Below are positions 9,801 to 21,820 of a DNA stretch of 64,000 nt, piece by piece. A program made the position numbers and the translations under genes. Origin of the DNA: Eubacterium sp. GTDB taxonomy: Bacteria; Bacillota; Clostridia; Lachnospirales; Lachnospiraceae. The stretch is taken from NCBI GenBank assembly GCA_017477505.1, contig JAFUVQ010000009.1, forward strand, positions 1 through 64,000, in the 5' to 3' direction. Position 1 is the stretch's first letter; each line of letters begins with the position of its first letter. The notes below the pieces were generated by a model. The model worked only from the letters and a program-made list of their open reading frames with translations, searched no databases and was not told the DNA's origin.

Positions 9801-9837
9801 CGGGCCACGATTGGATGTAAACATCCATCGTGGCCCG
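9801..9837 (-). terminator. rho-independent terminator of groES-groEL
   Basis: Arms CGGGCCACGAT and ATCGTGGCCCG with an inner TGGATG/CATCC pairing form a long GC-rich hairpin 30 bp after the groEL stop, followed on the minus strand by TGTTTTTGTTG. Confidence 0.85.
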
Positions 9838-9866
9838 CATTTTGTTGTCATGAACAGATATGCTTT

Positions 9867-11510
<1,644 letters not shown>

Positions 11511-11529
11511 TTATTTATTAGTTATTCAT

Positions 11530-11817
11530 TTACTCAACTACTGCAAGAACGTCATCCTGTCTTACGATTGTATATTCCTCATCCTCAAGCTTAACATCTG
11601 TGCCTGCGTATCTGGAATAGATAACCTTCTGACCAACTTCGATATTCATAGGTACTAACTTGCCATCCTCATCTACTTTTCCAGGACCTACTGCAACAAC
11701 CTCTGAATATACAGGCTTCTCCTGGGAATTGCTTGTAAGGATGATACCTGACTTAGTTGTCTCTTCAGCCTTGGCAGCCTTAAGTACTACTCTGTCTCCA
11801 AGTGGTTTAATGTTCAT
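11530..11817 (-). CDS. groS: co-chaperonin GroES (10 kDa)
   Basis: Heptameric lid for the GroEL cavity. At 95 aa it has the expected length, beginning MNIKPLGDRVVLKAAKAEE, with the mobile loop ETTKSGIILTSNSQEKP and the C-terminal DVKLEDEEYTIVRQDDVLAV. AGGAGG precedes the ATG. First gene of the operon; the CIRCE operator lies in its leader. Confidence 0.98.
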   Translation of the reverse strand: MNIKPLGDRVVLKAAKAEETTKSGIILTSNSQEKPVYSEVVAVGPGKVDEDGKLVPMNIEVGQKVIYSRYAGTDVKLEDEEYTIVRQDDVLAVVE

Positions 11818-11869
11818 TTTGAATTCCTCCTATCTTTAGAATCTTATATCAAAGATCCTTTTAGTATTT

Positions 11870-11896
11870 TTAGCACTCACTACTGTTGAGTGCTAA
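11870..11896. promoter_or_regulatory. CIRCE operator (HrcA binding site)
   Basis: A perfect TTAGCACTC-N9-GAGTGCTAA inverted repeat lies 53 bp before groES and directly downstream of its promoter. CIRCE binds the HrcA repressor, which is released on heat shock. hrcA itself is not in this window. htpG in this window has no CIRCE. Confidence 0.98.
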
Positions 11897-11908
11897 CACA
11901 TAAATCAT

Positions 11909-11936
11909 ATTGTAATCATTTCTCTCAAAAAATCAA
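11909..11936 (-). promoter_or_regulatory. sigma-A promoter of groES-groEL
   Basis: Minus-strand TTGATT (11936-11931) and TACAAT (11914-11909) are separated by 16 bp, immediately upstream of the CIRCE operator, so HrcA would block initiation or clearance. Confidence 0.8.
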
Positions 11937-11944
11937 GTCTTTTT

Positions 11945-14619
11945 TTATAATCTTTTTATAAATACAAATGAAATTCCAAATGAGCCCGGTCCGAATGACG
12001 CCGCAACTGACGGACTGGTCTCAACCAGGAATGTAGCTTTAAACTTATGGTGCTTTTCAACCTCAGCCCTGATCCAGTCAAGATCCTTCTTGGCAAGCCC
12101 CGCGTAACTTATAAAAACGACTGTACTGTCAGGTTTATATCCCCTGAATGTGAAGTCAATATACTTACGCCACACTCTCTTCTGGGAGCCCATCATCATG
12201 CCCTTGAGAGTGATCGAACCATCCTTGACTGTAGTAACCGGATGAAGCATAAGTGAATTAAGCACGCCCGCATAAGTAGCATTTACAGAACCATCTCTGG
12301 CAAGGAAAGTCATATTTTCTATCATATATGTCGCTCTTACGGTAGAAACAAGTCTCTTCATCTTTTCTTCGATGTCATTTACCGTCATGCCGGCTTCTGC
12401 CATACGACATGCCATAAGAGCGGCAATGCCCTGACCGGTGGAGAAGTTCCTGGAGTCAATAACGGTTACATTATCAAATGAATCCGCCGCTTCTTTTGCA
12501 ACCTTGTACGCGCTGTTTTCTTCAGAACTTGTTGTAGCAATATGAACTATATTATTTGCGGAAAGTAACTGCTTTGCAAAGAATCTTTCATATTCTTCAA
12601 CTGTAGGATATTCGACTTTTGCAGTATTTTCCGGATTTTCCATATAACGAAGAAGCCCCTGGGTATCGATTTCTTCGCCCTCAATAAATGAGCCTTCCTT
12701 TGTCCTTACTCTCTGAGTAAAGGTTCTGATATCATACTTCTGGCAGAGTGCCTTAGGTATATCAGATGACGCCTCAGCTGTGATAACAATCCTCTTCTTC
12801 CTTTCATTTTCCTTAATCCAGGAAACCGTATCTTCATCTATGGAGCTGTCACCGACAATATTGATAAGATTCTTCGGAAGCTGTCTATAGACCTCGTCCT
12901 CCAGGTCATTCCCGGTAACAGGCTTTACAAGATATCCGTTAAAACCTTCCTTGGCATACAGACTTCTGTTCTCTTCTCCTGCATTTGCCGTGAGAATAAC
13001 TATCCTTGTGTCACAGTTCATACCACCCGCCTGATTTCTGATCGCACGGAAACATTCTATACCGTCCATTTCCGGCATAAGATGATCCATGAAAATGAGA
13101 TTATATGGATTATCCTGTGTCAGTTTCAGTGCCTCATAACCATTCTTGGCCGTATCAACCTTTATCTTCGTATCACGAAGAAGTTTCGTAACAACGAGAA
13201 GGTTGGAATCATTATCATCCACCACCAGAAGTTTTGCCTCCGGAGCTTCAAATCTATGCTTATATCCGGATCTTCTGCCAAGCTTGCTGCCCTTGTTGTA
13301 ATTATATTCACCTATCACCTGGTCCGTAGCAGCCTTCTGAGGTATTTCCACGATAAATGTAGAGCCTTTTGTATATACGCTGTTAACGGTAACCTTGCCA
13401 CCCATCAAATCAAGGAACTGCTTAACTATAGATAGTCCGAGTCCCGTGCCCTCTATATGCTTTGTATTTCCTTCGTCCACTCTCTTGAATGCAGTAAAGA
13501 GGTATGGTATATCCTCTTTCTTAATACCCATACCCGTATCTTCAACGGAGTAGATCATATTAACGATACCGTCTTCCTTTTTCTCGCACTGAACCGAAAG
13601 TGAGACAGATCCTTCCTTTGTATACTTAATAGCATTATTAAGTATATTCATGAGTATCTGCTTGATACGGACTTCATCACCCCTCAGTTCCGAAGGAATA
13701 TCCGGCGAAACATTTACATGAAACTCCAGATTCTTCTCCTTTGCCCTGAGCCATAGCATACCTACAAGATCGGACATCATATCCCCGGTCTTATATGTCT
13801 CGACAAGCAGCTTCATATCTCCCGCCTGGAACTTGGACATATCCAGTATATCGTTGATTGTATTAAGGAGCATCTTTCCTGCAGAACGGATATTGATGGC
13901 ATCTTCAGCTATATCATCACTGATGTCCTCACGAAGGATCATTTCATTTAAACCGATAATAGTATTGATAGGTGTTCTGATCTCGTGACTCATACTCGAG
14001 AAGAAACGATTCTGGGACGCTACAAGATCTTCGATCTCCTTATTCTGTTTCTCAATTTTCTTCTTCTGATTTGAATAGATAGTATTCTCAATACCGACAA
14101 GTACCGCTATTGACATTGTTATAAGAAGTAAAGTTATAAATGAGAAAATATAAGCCGCAACACCATTTCTTTCAGAAATGAGTTCCGGATGTGTATATGA
14201 AAGTATATAACAGAGAAGTCCTATAATCTCTTCCACAAGTGAAAGGATCACTCTCAGCTTTCCTGTAAGGACCACAAGATTAAAAACAATATTGAAAATA
14301 AACCAGGCCGGTCCAGATCCTTTCAGTCCGCCTCCGAATATAAAAGTTGCCGGAAACAGAAAAAAGCATAATATAAATGAAATGATTATGGATTCAACTT
14401 TAACATGACGTTTTTTTCAGCTACCAGTCCTATGATGAAAATAAGAATCATGATAACAATCATGGCAATAAACTGCAGCCACGAAGCCCCGGTAATAATC
14501 ATAGCAACCAGAGTAATGCTAAGAACGCCCAGAATATCGATAATACTAAGGAAAAACAGTCTTTCCTTAATATCCCTATTATCATCATATATATAATTAT
14601 TTAATCTTTTGAAAAGCAT
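11945..14619 (-). CDS. hybrid histidine kinase with receiver and DegV-like domain, reading frame split by a -1 shift
   Basis: Read as one gene. The 5' part (14619-14386) starts MLFKRLNNYIYDDNRDIKER after AGGAGG and holds two membrane helices, then stops 9 codons past an A7 run. A -1 shift on the heptamer A AAA AAC (14416-14410) joins the next frame without stops, adding HVKVESIIISF, more helices and FGGGLKGSGPAWF before the part open from 14275. The joined product is about 891 aa: multi-helix sensor, HisKA (SHEIRTPINTIIG), HATPase (N box NNAIKYT, GTGLGLSIV), receiver (VVDDNDSN, FMDHLMPEMDG), then about 280 aa resembling DegV fatty-acid-binding proteins (VIDSRNFSTGQG, end FGPGSFGISFVF). It follows the upstream kinase by 13 bp. 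The break may be programmed, a phase-variable tract, an inactivating mutation or a sequence error. Confidence 0.8.
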
Positions 14620-14632
14620 AAAACGAGTCCTC

Positions 14633-17350
14633 CTATACCGGATCAAACTCTAAAACATCATCTTCCGGTTCCGCATTGTTATCCTGAGGAACATCTAATT
14701 TCTTCTCAATGCCAAGAGTATCCATCAGCTGATCACCGGTCACTCTGCAGGATTCCATACAATGCTCATGATTCGCATCTATGTACATAATATCACGCTT
14801 CTCAGCAGCCTCCTCCAGCAGCCTTGCTTCTTCGGAAAGCTCTATGGCTCCAATCATCTTGGCAGAACTTTTGGTACCATGGATCAGAATTTCATAATTC
14901 TTCCAATCCTTCTTATCGTAAAAGTCACGAAGCTTGGCAATTCTTTCATCCATTTCACCGGCAAACTGATTAACAACCTCCAGATAGAGTTCTGAATCAT
15001 CCCTGGTAAAACTGAGTCCCGTATCCACATCAACTCCAAAACTTTCCAGCTTATGCTTGATGGCAATAAATGATTCCGAATGCCCCGACATTTCTTCAGT
15101 TTCTCCGAAATCAGCGTCAAATTCAAGTGCTTCAAATTCCAATGCACCGGTTTCGTCAGCAGATACACCGTTATCTGAATTATTCGAATCTGTGCTTACA
15201 GATGAAATCTCCGGGGCAGCCAGGTCCGCTCCGTTTCCGGTCTGATCATTATATTCTCCGGTCGATGCATCAAGCGCATCCTCATTTTCAATCACATATG
15301 TAATAAGATTTTTCGGCAGTATCTTCTTCAGAGTTCTTTCAAGTTCCTCTATCTCTATAGGTTTTGATACAAATCCATCGAAGCCTTCATTCATGAACAT
15401 CTGCTTAGCGGAACTCATGGCATTTGCGGTAAGGGCTATGCAAGGAGTTTCCCTGTTCAATCCCTTAACGTCCGAACGAATCTTCTTCATGGCTTCAACA
15501 CCGTCCATACCGCTCATCATATGATCCATAAAGATAAGATCGAATACCTGCTCTTTGCACATATTAACGGATTTATATCCGGAAGGTGCCGTAAATACTT
15601 TCATTCCGTATTTCTTGAAAATGCTCTTTGCAACAACCAGGTTCATAGGCTCATCATCAACAACGAGTACAGAAATACCTTCTACTCTCATGCTGCCTTC
15701 TGCCATATCTTCTTCATTTACCTTAACACCTGAATTAAGTAAAGAAACAAGTGGGAATGCATAGAACGGCTTCTCCATTAAACGTATACCGTTCTTTCTC
15801 TCTACATCATTCCCGGGTTCAGAAACGATTATAACCAGCACTTTTGACGCAATGCTGTCAATGAGATTTCTGTGTTCCTGATACTCTTTTTCACCGACCA
15901 GAAGGTGAGTAAGCTTAGTAGATGAAACAAGCTTACTGAGTCCTTCTGCATTTAAAGCCCTGTGCATCTCAAGCGCGAGGGATCTCGCCATCCTTGCAGA
16001 CTGCCTGTTATAGTATTCTCTGACCATAGGATTTTCAAAACTTCCGAGATCAAGAAATGCACAGATTGAGAATTCCTTACTGTCATTAACTGATATGCAT
16101 CTTGCAGGGTCTACAACCGCCTGAGGTATGCTTATCTTGACGGTAGTACCTTCACCTACAGTGCTGGTAATGGTCATGAATCCTCCCATAAGAGAAACGA
16201 ATCCGGAAACAATCCCAAGACCGAGGCCAAGACCGTTTGTAGCTCTCGACCTTCCGGAATCGGATTGATAGAATCTTTCAGACACTTTCTCAATCTCTTC
16301 CTGAGTCATTCCACAACCGGTATCGGAAACTTCTATACAGAGGTTAATACCGTAATCACGCTTGTCAGCCTCAATAGAAAGATATACTCCTCCCTGACTT
16401 GTAAATTTAAAACTATTGGATATAAGAGCCCGGATCATTTTCTTGAGCTTTGAAATGTCACCATGAAGAACAGCCGGTATTTCGGGATCAATATCTATAA
16501 CAAGCTCAATACCTTCCTTCTTAAGGACACGGAAATCATTTGCAAGATCGTTCATCATTGATGAGACCATATAATCCTCATCATTTCTTACGAGCCTGCC
16601 CCTGTCTATCTCGGAGAAATCAAGAATATCCCCTATCTGCTCGGCAATCTTATGGCCGGCAGTACTGACCTCCATGAGATTACGCTTCATCTCAGGACTT
16701 TTTTCCTTTTCGATGCAAATACCCGAAAGCCCTATTATAGCATTAACGGGAGTACGTATCTCATGCGAAACATTTGCAAGGAAATCATTAAGTCTCTCTG
16801 TAGATTCCGTCAATGTATCAATTTCAGATTGGGAAGCTTTCATGATATTGTCCCATTTGCTTATAGTGAGTTTTGAAAAATAAGCAAACATGGTGACAAC
16901 AGAATAATTCATGACTATGCGGCAGATTGATGTCATATCAAACTCAAAATCAGTTCTTGCCAGCATAATAATGTCATAGGTATAGGTAATATAGAATGTA
17001 ATCTGGCAGAACGTAATAAGCCCTTTCATCCTGACAAGGATGAAGAACATCATAAGAGCTGCCATGACTACAGCATTATCAAAAGTACTTGTCAGATGTG
17101 TGCCATATATGAAATAATTACACATCATAAAAGACGCTATGAGCCAGAATCTCTGCTCTACCTTAAAGGTACCTGATATATGCAGGTACCAGCTTGCTAT
17201 AACCCCTGCGACAACAAGCAGAAGAATCCATTTATCCCACCCCAGGAGAAATGAAATGATTATATGCATCAACACAAAAATACTATAACCGACCAGCAAT
17301 ATCAGATGTGCAGACTTCCTGAAATCTATAGATTCTCTTTCTAAATCCAT
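14633..17350 (-). CDS. hybrid sensor histidine kinase with receiver and HPt domains
   Basis: A membrane-bound phosphorelay kinase of 905 aa. Residues 1-165 contain about five to six membrane helices. A short coiled coil leads to HisKA with phospho-accepting histidine near 196 (NVSHEIRTPVNAIIG), then HATPase_c with G boxes DTGCGM and GLGLGLGI near 345-380. Residues about 425-545 look like a degenerate receiver lacking the acidic pocket. A true receiver follows (VLVVDDEPMN, acceptor aspartate in FMDHMMSGMDG near 609, KP lysine in VSKPIE). After an acidic linker comes an HPt domain with HGTKSSA near 824. It can therefore relay His-Asp-His internally. It is 24 bp after the REC-GGDEF gene and 13 bp before the DegV-type kinase, so these form one operon. 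Ligand unknown. Confidence 0.93.
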   Translation of the reverse strand: MDLERESIDFRKSAHLILLVGYSIFVLMHIIISFLLGWDKWILLLVVAGVIASWYLHISGTFKVEQRFWLIASFMMCNYFIYGTHLTSTFDNAVVMAALMMFFILVRMKGLITFCQITFYITYTYDIIMLARTDFEFDMTSICRIVMNYSVVTMFAYFSKLTISKWDNIMKASQSEIDTLTESTERLNDFLANVSHEIRTPVNAIIGLSGICIEKEKSPEMKRNLMEVSTAGHKIAEQIGDILDFSEIDRGRLVRNDEDYMVSSMMNDLANDFRVLKKEGIELVIDIDPEIPAVLHGDISKLKKMIRALISNSFKFTSQGGVYLSIEADKRDYGINLCIEVSDTGCGMTQEEIEKVSERFYQSDSGRSRATNGLGLGLGIVSGFVSLMGGFMTITSTVGEGTTVKISIPQAVVDPARCISVNDSKEFSICAFLDLGSFENPMVREYYNRQSARMARSLALEMHRALNAEGLSKLVSSTKLTHLLVGEKEYQEHRNLIDSIASKVLVIIVSEPGNDVERKNGIRLMEKPFYAFPLVSLLNSGVKVNEEDMAEGSMRVEGISVLVVDDEPMNLVVAKSIFKKYGMKVFTAPSGYKSVNMCKEQVFDLIFMDHMMSGMDGVEAMKKIRSDVKGLNRETPCIALTANAMSSAKQMFMNEGFDGFVSKPIEIEELERTLKKILPKNLITYVIENEDALDASTGEYNDQTGNGADLAAPEISSVSTDSNNSDNGVSADETGALEFEALEFDADFGETEEMSGHSESFIAIKHKLESFGVDVDTGLSFTRDDSELYLEVVNQFAGEMDERIAKLRDFYDKKDWKNYEILIHGTKSSAKMIGAIELSEEARLLEEAAEKRDIMYIDANHEHCMESCRVTGDQLMDTLGIEKKLDVPQDNNAEPEDDVLEFDPV

Positions 17351-17374
17351 CTGTAACCCCTTAAGTAAAACATT

Positions 17375-19141
17375 TTATAGGCTTCTTCTATACTTTCTCC
17401 TGAGTACAACCAGCTCAAGGATATGGTTGACCCTTGCAGTAAGAATACTAGGTGCAAAAGGTTTACGGATAAAATCCACCGCCCCTCGTTCCAGGCCTTC
17501 AGCTTCATATTCTTCAGAAGAATCTGCTGTAAGAAGCATGACAGGTACTCTTGCAAGATCTCCACCGATCTTGTTAATCTCATCCATAACAGCAAAACCG
17601 TCCATCAAAGGCATCTTCACATCCAGAAGTATAAGGTCAGGAAGCGTCTCGGATGTAGAAGCATATTCAAGGAAATCCTCACCACTGTTGAAAGGTATGA
17701 CATTTACACCATGCCTTGAAAGAATGCTCTTTGCGTAATCAATATTAATAGGATCATCATCTATCATGACAATGTCAGCCTGAACATCTTCACCGCTGAT
17801 ACCAACGTCATTTCTTATGAATTCAGTCTCGTAAGAGATATCCAGAACATCACCGTAGCCTATCTTCCAGTTTTCGACTATTTTGTCCATAACTCTCTCG
17901 ACAAACTCTTCCCTGACATCGGTAATAAGTATGTAATACTGGTTGTATCTGCTTCTTGTAAGTATATCTGATTTTCTCAGTGATTCTCTTATATGATTAC
18001 CGAACTCATCGGCATAGTTCATAAAATCAACATCCGTCTGCCCCTGAACCTTATTAAGTGTAAAGAGAATCCTGCTGGAATTAATATTATTTCTTATAAA
18101 GTAACGGATAGCATATCTGTATACGTAAGAGAATGCCTCCATATCAAGCTGGAGGGCAACATTCTGGATATTTCTCTCTCCAAGAATCTCGGACAGACTC
18201 TTGATATCCATAACAGCAGAACCTGCCTCTTCCTCAACCATGGCTTCCGATGAATACACGGAATACCCGTGTTTTCCGTTTTTCTTGACTTTATAAAGAC
18301 ACTTATCTGCAAGCTTAAGAAGGGATGAATAATCATTTCCATAAATAGGAACCATTATGGCACCGATAGAAACTCCCAACGGAATACTCATATCTTCACC
18401 CATCAGCTGTTTTGCGGAAGCCAGGAATTCTTCGTTCAGCTTCTTTGAAAGATTTGCAACGCCTTCCTCGTCCGTTATACCTTCGGAAAATGCAGTAAAT
18501 TCGTCCCCTCCTATACGTCCGAACCATGCCTTTCCCGGAATTTCTTTTCTGATTATCTCAGCAAATGTAATGAGTACCTTATCACCCATCTCATGGCCGT
18601 AGATATCATTTACAAGCTTAAATGAATCAAGGTCGATCATCATAAGGCAGCCTTTTCTCTCCATACAGAGCTTGCTGAACTGATTGCTTGTCGCACCCTT
18701 GTTGAGAAGTCCGGTAAGCTTATCGATAGTCGCATCATTCTTAAGCGATATCATCTCATTCTGAACAGAGAGGACATTCTCAATTCGTCTTATAAGAACA
18801 TCAGGGTTAAATGGTTTTCTGACATAATCGGAAACACCAATCTCAAAGCCCTTTGTCTCCGAACCGGTATTGGTATCGGCAGTAAGGAAAATGACAGGAA
18901 TTTCCCTAAGCTCCATCCTCTGCTCAAGCTGTCTAAGCTGATCATATGCCTCAAAGCCATCCATCTCAGGCATCTTGATATCAAGAAGTATAAGATCCGG
19001 TGCCCCGTTCTTCTCTATATAATCAAGCATGGCCCTTCCGGACTTAAGAGCAGTTACCTTCATATGATTCTTACTGAGTATACTGCCTGCCATCTTAAGA
19101 TTGGCCATATCATCATCGACTACCATAATCCACTTAACCAT
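17375..19141 (-). CDS. REC-GGDEF-REC response regulator/diguanylate cyclase
   Basis: A soluble 588-aa regulator. N-terminal receiver: acidic pair in VVDDDMAN, acceptor D54 in LLDIKMPEMDG, lysine in VRKPF. The GGDEF domain (about 135-300) keeps the catalytic signature RIGGDEF at 209-215 and substrate residues around DLDSFKLVNDIYGHEMGD, so synthesis of cyclic-di-GMP is expected. No RxxD inhibitory site is visible in front of it. Residues about 325-445 resemble a second, decayed cyclase-like fold without the motif. A second receiver (DDDPINID, D507 in LLDVKMPLMDG) ends the protein. It is the first gene of the three-gene signalling operon, preceded by GGGGAGG; the two hybrid kinases that follow are the likely phosphodonors. 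Confidence 0.92.
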   Translation of the reverse strand: MVKWIMVVDDDMANLKMAGSILSKNHMKVTALKSGRAMLDYIEKNGAPDLILLDIKMPEMDGFEAYDQLRQLEQRMELREIPVIFLTADTNTGSETKGFEIGVSDYVRKPFNPDVLIRRIENVLSVQNEMISLKNDATIDKLTGLLNKGATSNQFSKLCMERKGCLMMIDLDSFKLVNDIYGHEMGDKVLITFAEIIRKEIPGKAWFGRIGGDEFTAFSEGITDEEGVANLSKKLNEEFLASAKQLMGEDMSIPLGVSIGAIMVPIYGNDYSSLLKLADKCLYKVKKNGKHGYSVYSSEAMVEEEAGSAVMDIKSLSEILGERNIQNVALQLDMEAFSYVYRYAIRYFIRNNINSSRILFTLNKVQGQTDVDFMNYADEFGNHIRESLRKSDILTRSRYNQYYILITDVREEFVERVMDKIVENWKIGYGDVLDISYETEFIRNDVGISGEDVQADIVMIDDDPINIDYAKSILSRHGVNVIPFNSGEDFLEYASTSETLPDLILLDVKMPLMDGFAVMDEINKIGGDLARVPVMLLTADSSEEYEAEGLERGAVDFIRKPFAPSILTARVNHILELVVLRRKYRRSL

Positions 19142-19242
19142 AACAAAATCCTCCCCATATGGTCTCGTTTTATCACTGAAAATTATAAAATCACACTAAA
19201 CCGTTTTGACATATCCTACCGAATGAATTCCGGCAATTCTGC

Positions 19243-20103
19243 TCATCTGGCAACGCCTGCTTCTCTGGCGTACATAAAGAGGTACTGCTGGGCATAGCCT
19301 GCATTTTCACCGAAGAGATTTCCGGCAAATGCCTCAATCTCATCCTTCGGCGTATCCTTATGAAAATACATATGCTCCATGATTCTCTTCATCCAGACGT
19401 CAACAGGAAAAGTCTCTCTTCTTCCCAGTCCGAACAAAAGAACACAGTTTGCCACCTTCTCACCTACGCCCTTGATCTGCATAAGAGATTTCCTGGCTTC
19501 ATCGGTAGGCATCTTCTTCAGATCCTGTTCAACAACCGCACCGGTGCTTACTTTATCGACGGCATCCAGAATGTAAGGCGCTCTGAAGCCCGCTTTACAG
19601 CTTCGTATGCCTTCATCCGTTGCCCTCAGAAGTTCCTCCTGAGTCGGGAACAGATGCGCCCCGGGCATTTCCCCTTTGGAAACAGGCGTTCCGTACATTT
19701 CAGAAAGATTTCTCACTACCTGTTTTATCTGTGGAATCTGCTTATTCTGAGAAATGATAAAAGATATCAGCGTCTCGAAAAAATCCTGATTCAGTATCCT
19801 GATTCCCGGATGTTTCTCTATAATATCCTCAAGTCTCGGATCAGCCTTCACTATGCTATCCTTAATTATCTCATAATCTCGCTCTAAATCAAAGTAAAGA
19901 TTCCACTTTTTATTAAACTCATCCTCATTTGTATCATAAAAAACAAGAGAAGAGCCCTCCTGCTTAATGCGGAGGACGCTTCCCATAGCTGTTACAATAT
20001 ATTCATTACTGCCGATTTCAGTGAAATTAAAGCACTGACCACAAGTGAGGACCTCGTTAATATCAAAATTATTAACATTTTCCAGAATATAATTATCAAT
20101 CAT
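19243..20103 (-). CDS. ogg: 8-oxoguanine DNA glycosylase (OGG1-type)
   Basis: Excises 8-oxoguanine from DNA and cleaves the strand. The start at 20103 (MIDNYILENVNNFDINEVLTC) is preferred; the open frame reaches 20268 but would overlap glnS by about 150 bp. The helix-hairpin-helix reads IKGVGEKVANC with the catalytic lysine near residue 216, and the catalytic aspartate lies in FPVDVW near 235, matching the OGG1 active site. The N-terminal half is the TBP-like beta fold (LTCGQCFNF). Length 286 aa is normal for clostridial OGG. It follows glnS by 16 bp and is probably co-transcribed with it. The ribosome site is weak, which suits coupling. Confidence 0.92.
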   Translation of the reverse strand: MIDNYILENVNNFDINEVLTCGQCFNFTEIGSNEYIVTAMGSVLRIKQEGSSLVFYDTNEDEFNKKWNLYFDLERDYEIIKDSIVKADPRLEDIIEKHPGIRILNQDFFETLISFIISQNKQIPQIKQVVRNLSEMYGTPVSKGEMPGAHLFPTQEELLRATDEGIRSCKAGFRAPYILDAVDKVSTGAVVEQDLKKMPTDEARKSLMQIKGVGEKVANCVLLFGLGRRETFPVDVWMKRIMEHMYFHKDTPKDEIEAFAGNLFGENAGYAQQYLFMYAREAGVAR

Positions 20104-20119
20104 TTTTCCGGTCCCATCT

Positions 20120-21781
20120 TTATTGCGGTTTATATGAACTCTTAAGTCCGACAACACGGTTATATACAGGCTTTTCCGGTGTTGAATCCTTGGAATCCAC
20201 ACAGAAATATCCGTCACGGATGAACTGGAATGTATCACCCGGTTTTGCATCCTTAAGATACGCCTCAAGCTTTGCGTGAGGCAGAACTATAAGTGAGTTC
20301 GGATTAAGATTAAGGCTTCCGTCTTCATTGAGCTTGCCCTTCTCTTCATCTACTATATTTTCATATAGGCGAACTTCCGCGTCGACGGCTGTCCTTGCAT
20401 CAACCCAGTGTATAGTTCCTTTTACTTTACGTCCCTCAAATCCGCTTCCAGAACGGGTTTCAGGATCGTATGTACAATGGATTACAGTTACATTTCCATC
20501 ATCATCTTTCTCAAAGCCTACGCATTTGATAAAGTAAGCTCCCTTGAAACGGACTTCATTTCCCGGGAAGAGTCTGAAATACTTCTTCGGAGGTTCCTCC
20601 ATGAAGTCGTCTCTTTCAACGTAAAGCTCTCTTGAAAATGTAACCTTTCTGGTTCCTGCCTCCGGATTATCGGGATTGTTCTCTATCTCAAACTCTTCCG
20701 TCATACCTTCCGGATAATTATCTATGATAACCTTAACAGGGTCGATAACTCCCATGACTCTGTCTGCCTTTGGCTTAAGGTCTTCTCTTACGCAGTATTC
20801 AAGCATTGCAGAATCAGATGAACTGTTTGCCTTAGAAACTCCGGAAAGTTCCATGAAAAGCTTGATGGCATCAGCCGTATATCCTCTTCTTCTGAGAGCG
20901 GAAAGAGTAACAAGTCTCGGATCATCCCAGCCATCAACTATTCCGTCATCAACAAGCTTCTTGATGTATCTCTTACCTGTAACCACATTTGTAAGATAAA
21001 GCTTTGCAAACTCAATCTGCTTTGGAGGATGAACATATTCAAGTTCTTTTACGACCCAGTCATAAAGCGGTCTGTGATCTTCAAATTCAAGAGTACAAAT
21101 GGAATGCGTAACACCTTCTATGGCATCCTCGATAGGATGTGCGAAATCATACATAGGATAGATGCACCATTTATCGCCTGTATTGTGATGAGTCATTCTT
21201 GCTATTCTGTAAATGATAGGATCACGCATATTGATGTTAGGTGATGCCATATCGATCTTTGCACGAAGCACCTTTGCCCCATCCTCAAACCTGCCGTCCT
21301 TCATAGCCTCGAAAAGCTCAAGATTCTCTTCAATGCTTCTGTCTCTGTACGGGCTGTTCTTGCCGGGCTCAGTAAGTGTACCTCTGTACTCTCTACTCTC
21401 TTCAGGTGAAAGATCACACACGTATGCCTTACCTTTCTTGATAAGGAAGACTGCCGCTTCATACATTTTATCAAAATAATTTGATGCAAAGAGAATGTCA
21501 TCCCTGAAGTCGGCACCGAGCCATTTAACATCTTCTACTATCGACTGAACAAATTCCTCTTTCTCTTTGGTCGGATTGGTATCATCAAATCGAAGGTTAA
21601 ACTGTCCACCGTATTTTACAGCAAGTCCATAATTAAGAAGTATGGACTTGGCATGACCGATATGGAGATATCCATTCGGTTCCGGTGGGAATCTTGTAAT
21701 GATTTTCTCATATTTACCTTCCGCAAGATCCCTATCAATGATCTGTTCTATAAAATTTCTGGAGATTACTTCTTCTGACAT
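20120..21781 (-). CDS. glnS: glutaminyl-tRNA synthetase
   Basis: Charges tRNA-Gln directly with glutamine. Class I enzyme of 553 aa with [16 protein letters not shown] (HIGH motif) and the GlnRS-specific [18 protein letters not shown]. The KMSKS-like loop appears as [12 protein letters not shown]. The C-terminal beta-barrel anticodon-binding domains end in [18 protein letters not shown] lies before the ATG. Its presence means the organism need not depend on the GatCAB route for Gln-tRNA. Confidence 0.96.
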   Translation of the reverse strand: MSEEVISRNFIEQIIDRDLAEGKYEKIITRFPPEPNGYLHIGHAKSILLNYGLAVKYGGQFNLRFDDTNPTKEKEEFVQSIVEDVKWLGADFRDDILFASNYFDKMYEAAVFLIKKGKAYVCDLSPEESREYRGTLTEPGKNSPYRDRSIEENLELFEAMKDGRFEDGAKVLRAKIDMASPNINMRDPIIYRIARMTHHNTGDKWCIYPMYDFAHPIEDAIEGVTHSICTLEFEDHRPLYDWVVKELEYVHPPKQIEFAKLYLTNVVTGKRYIKKLVDDGIVDGWDDPRLVTLSALRRRGYTADAIKLFMELSGVSKANSSSDSAMLEYCVREDLKPKADRVMGVIDPVKVIIDNYPEGMTEEFEIENNPDNPEAGTRKVTFSRELYVERDDFMEEPPKKYFRLFPGNEVRFKGAYFIKCVGFEKDDDGNVTVIHCTYDPETRSGSGFEGRKVKGTIHWVDARTAVDAEVRLYENIVDEEKGKLNEDGSLNLNPNSLIVLPHAKLEAYLKDAKPGDTFQFIRDGYFCVDSKDSTPEKPVYNRVVGLKSSYKPQ

Positions 21782-21820
21782 ACGTCCTCCTAAATATCTT
21801 TATTTCTTATATTATCCTGA

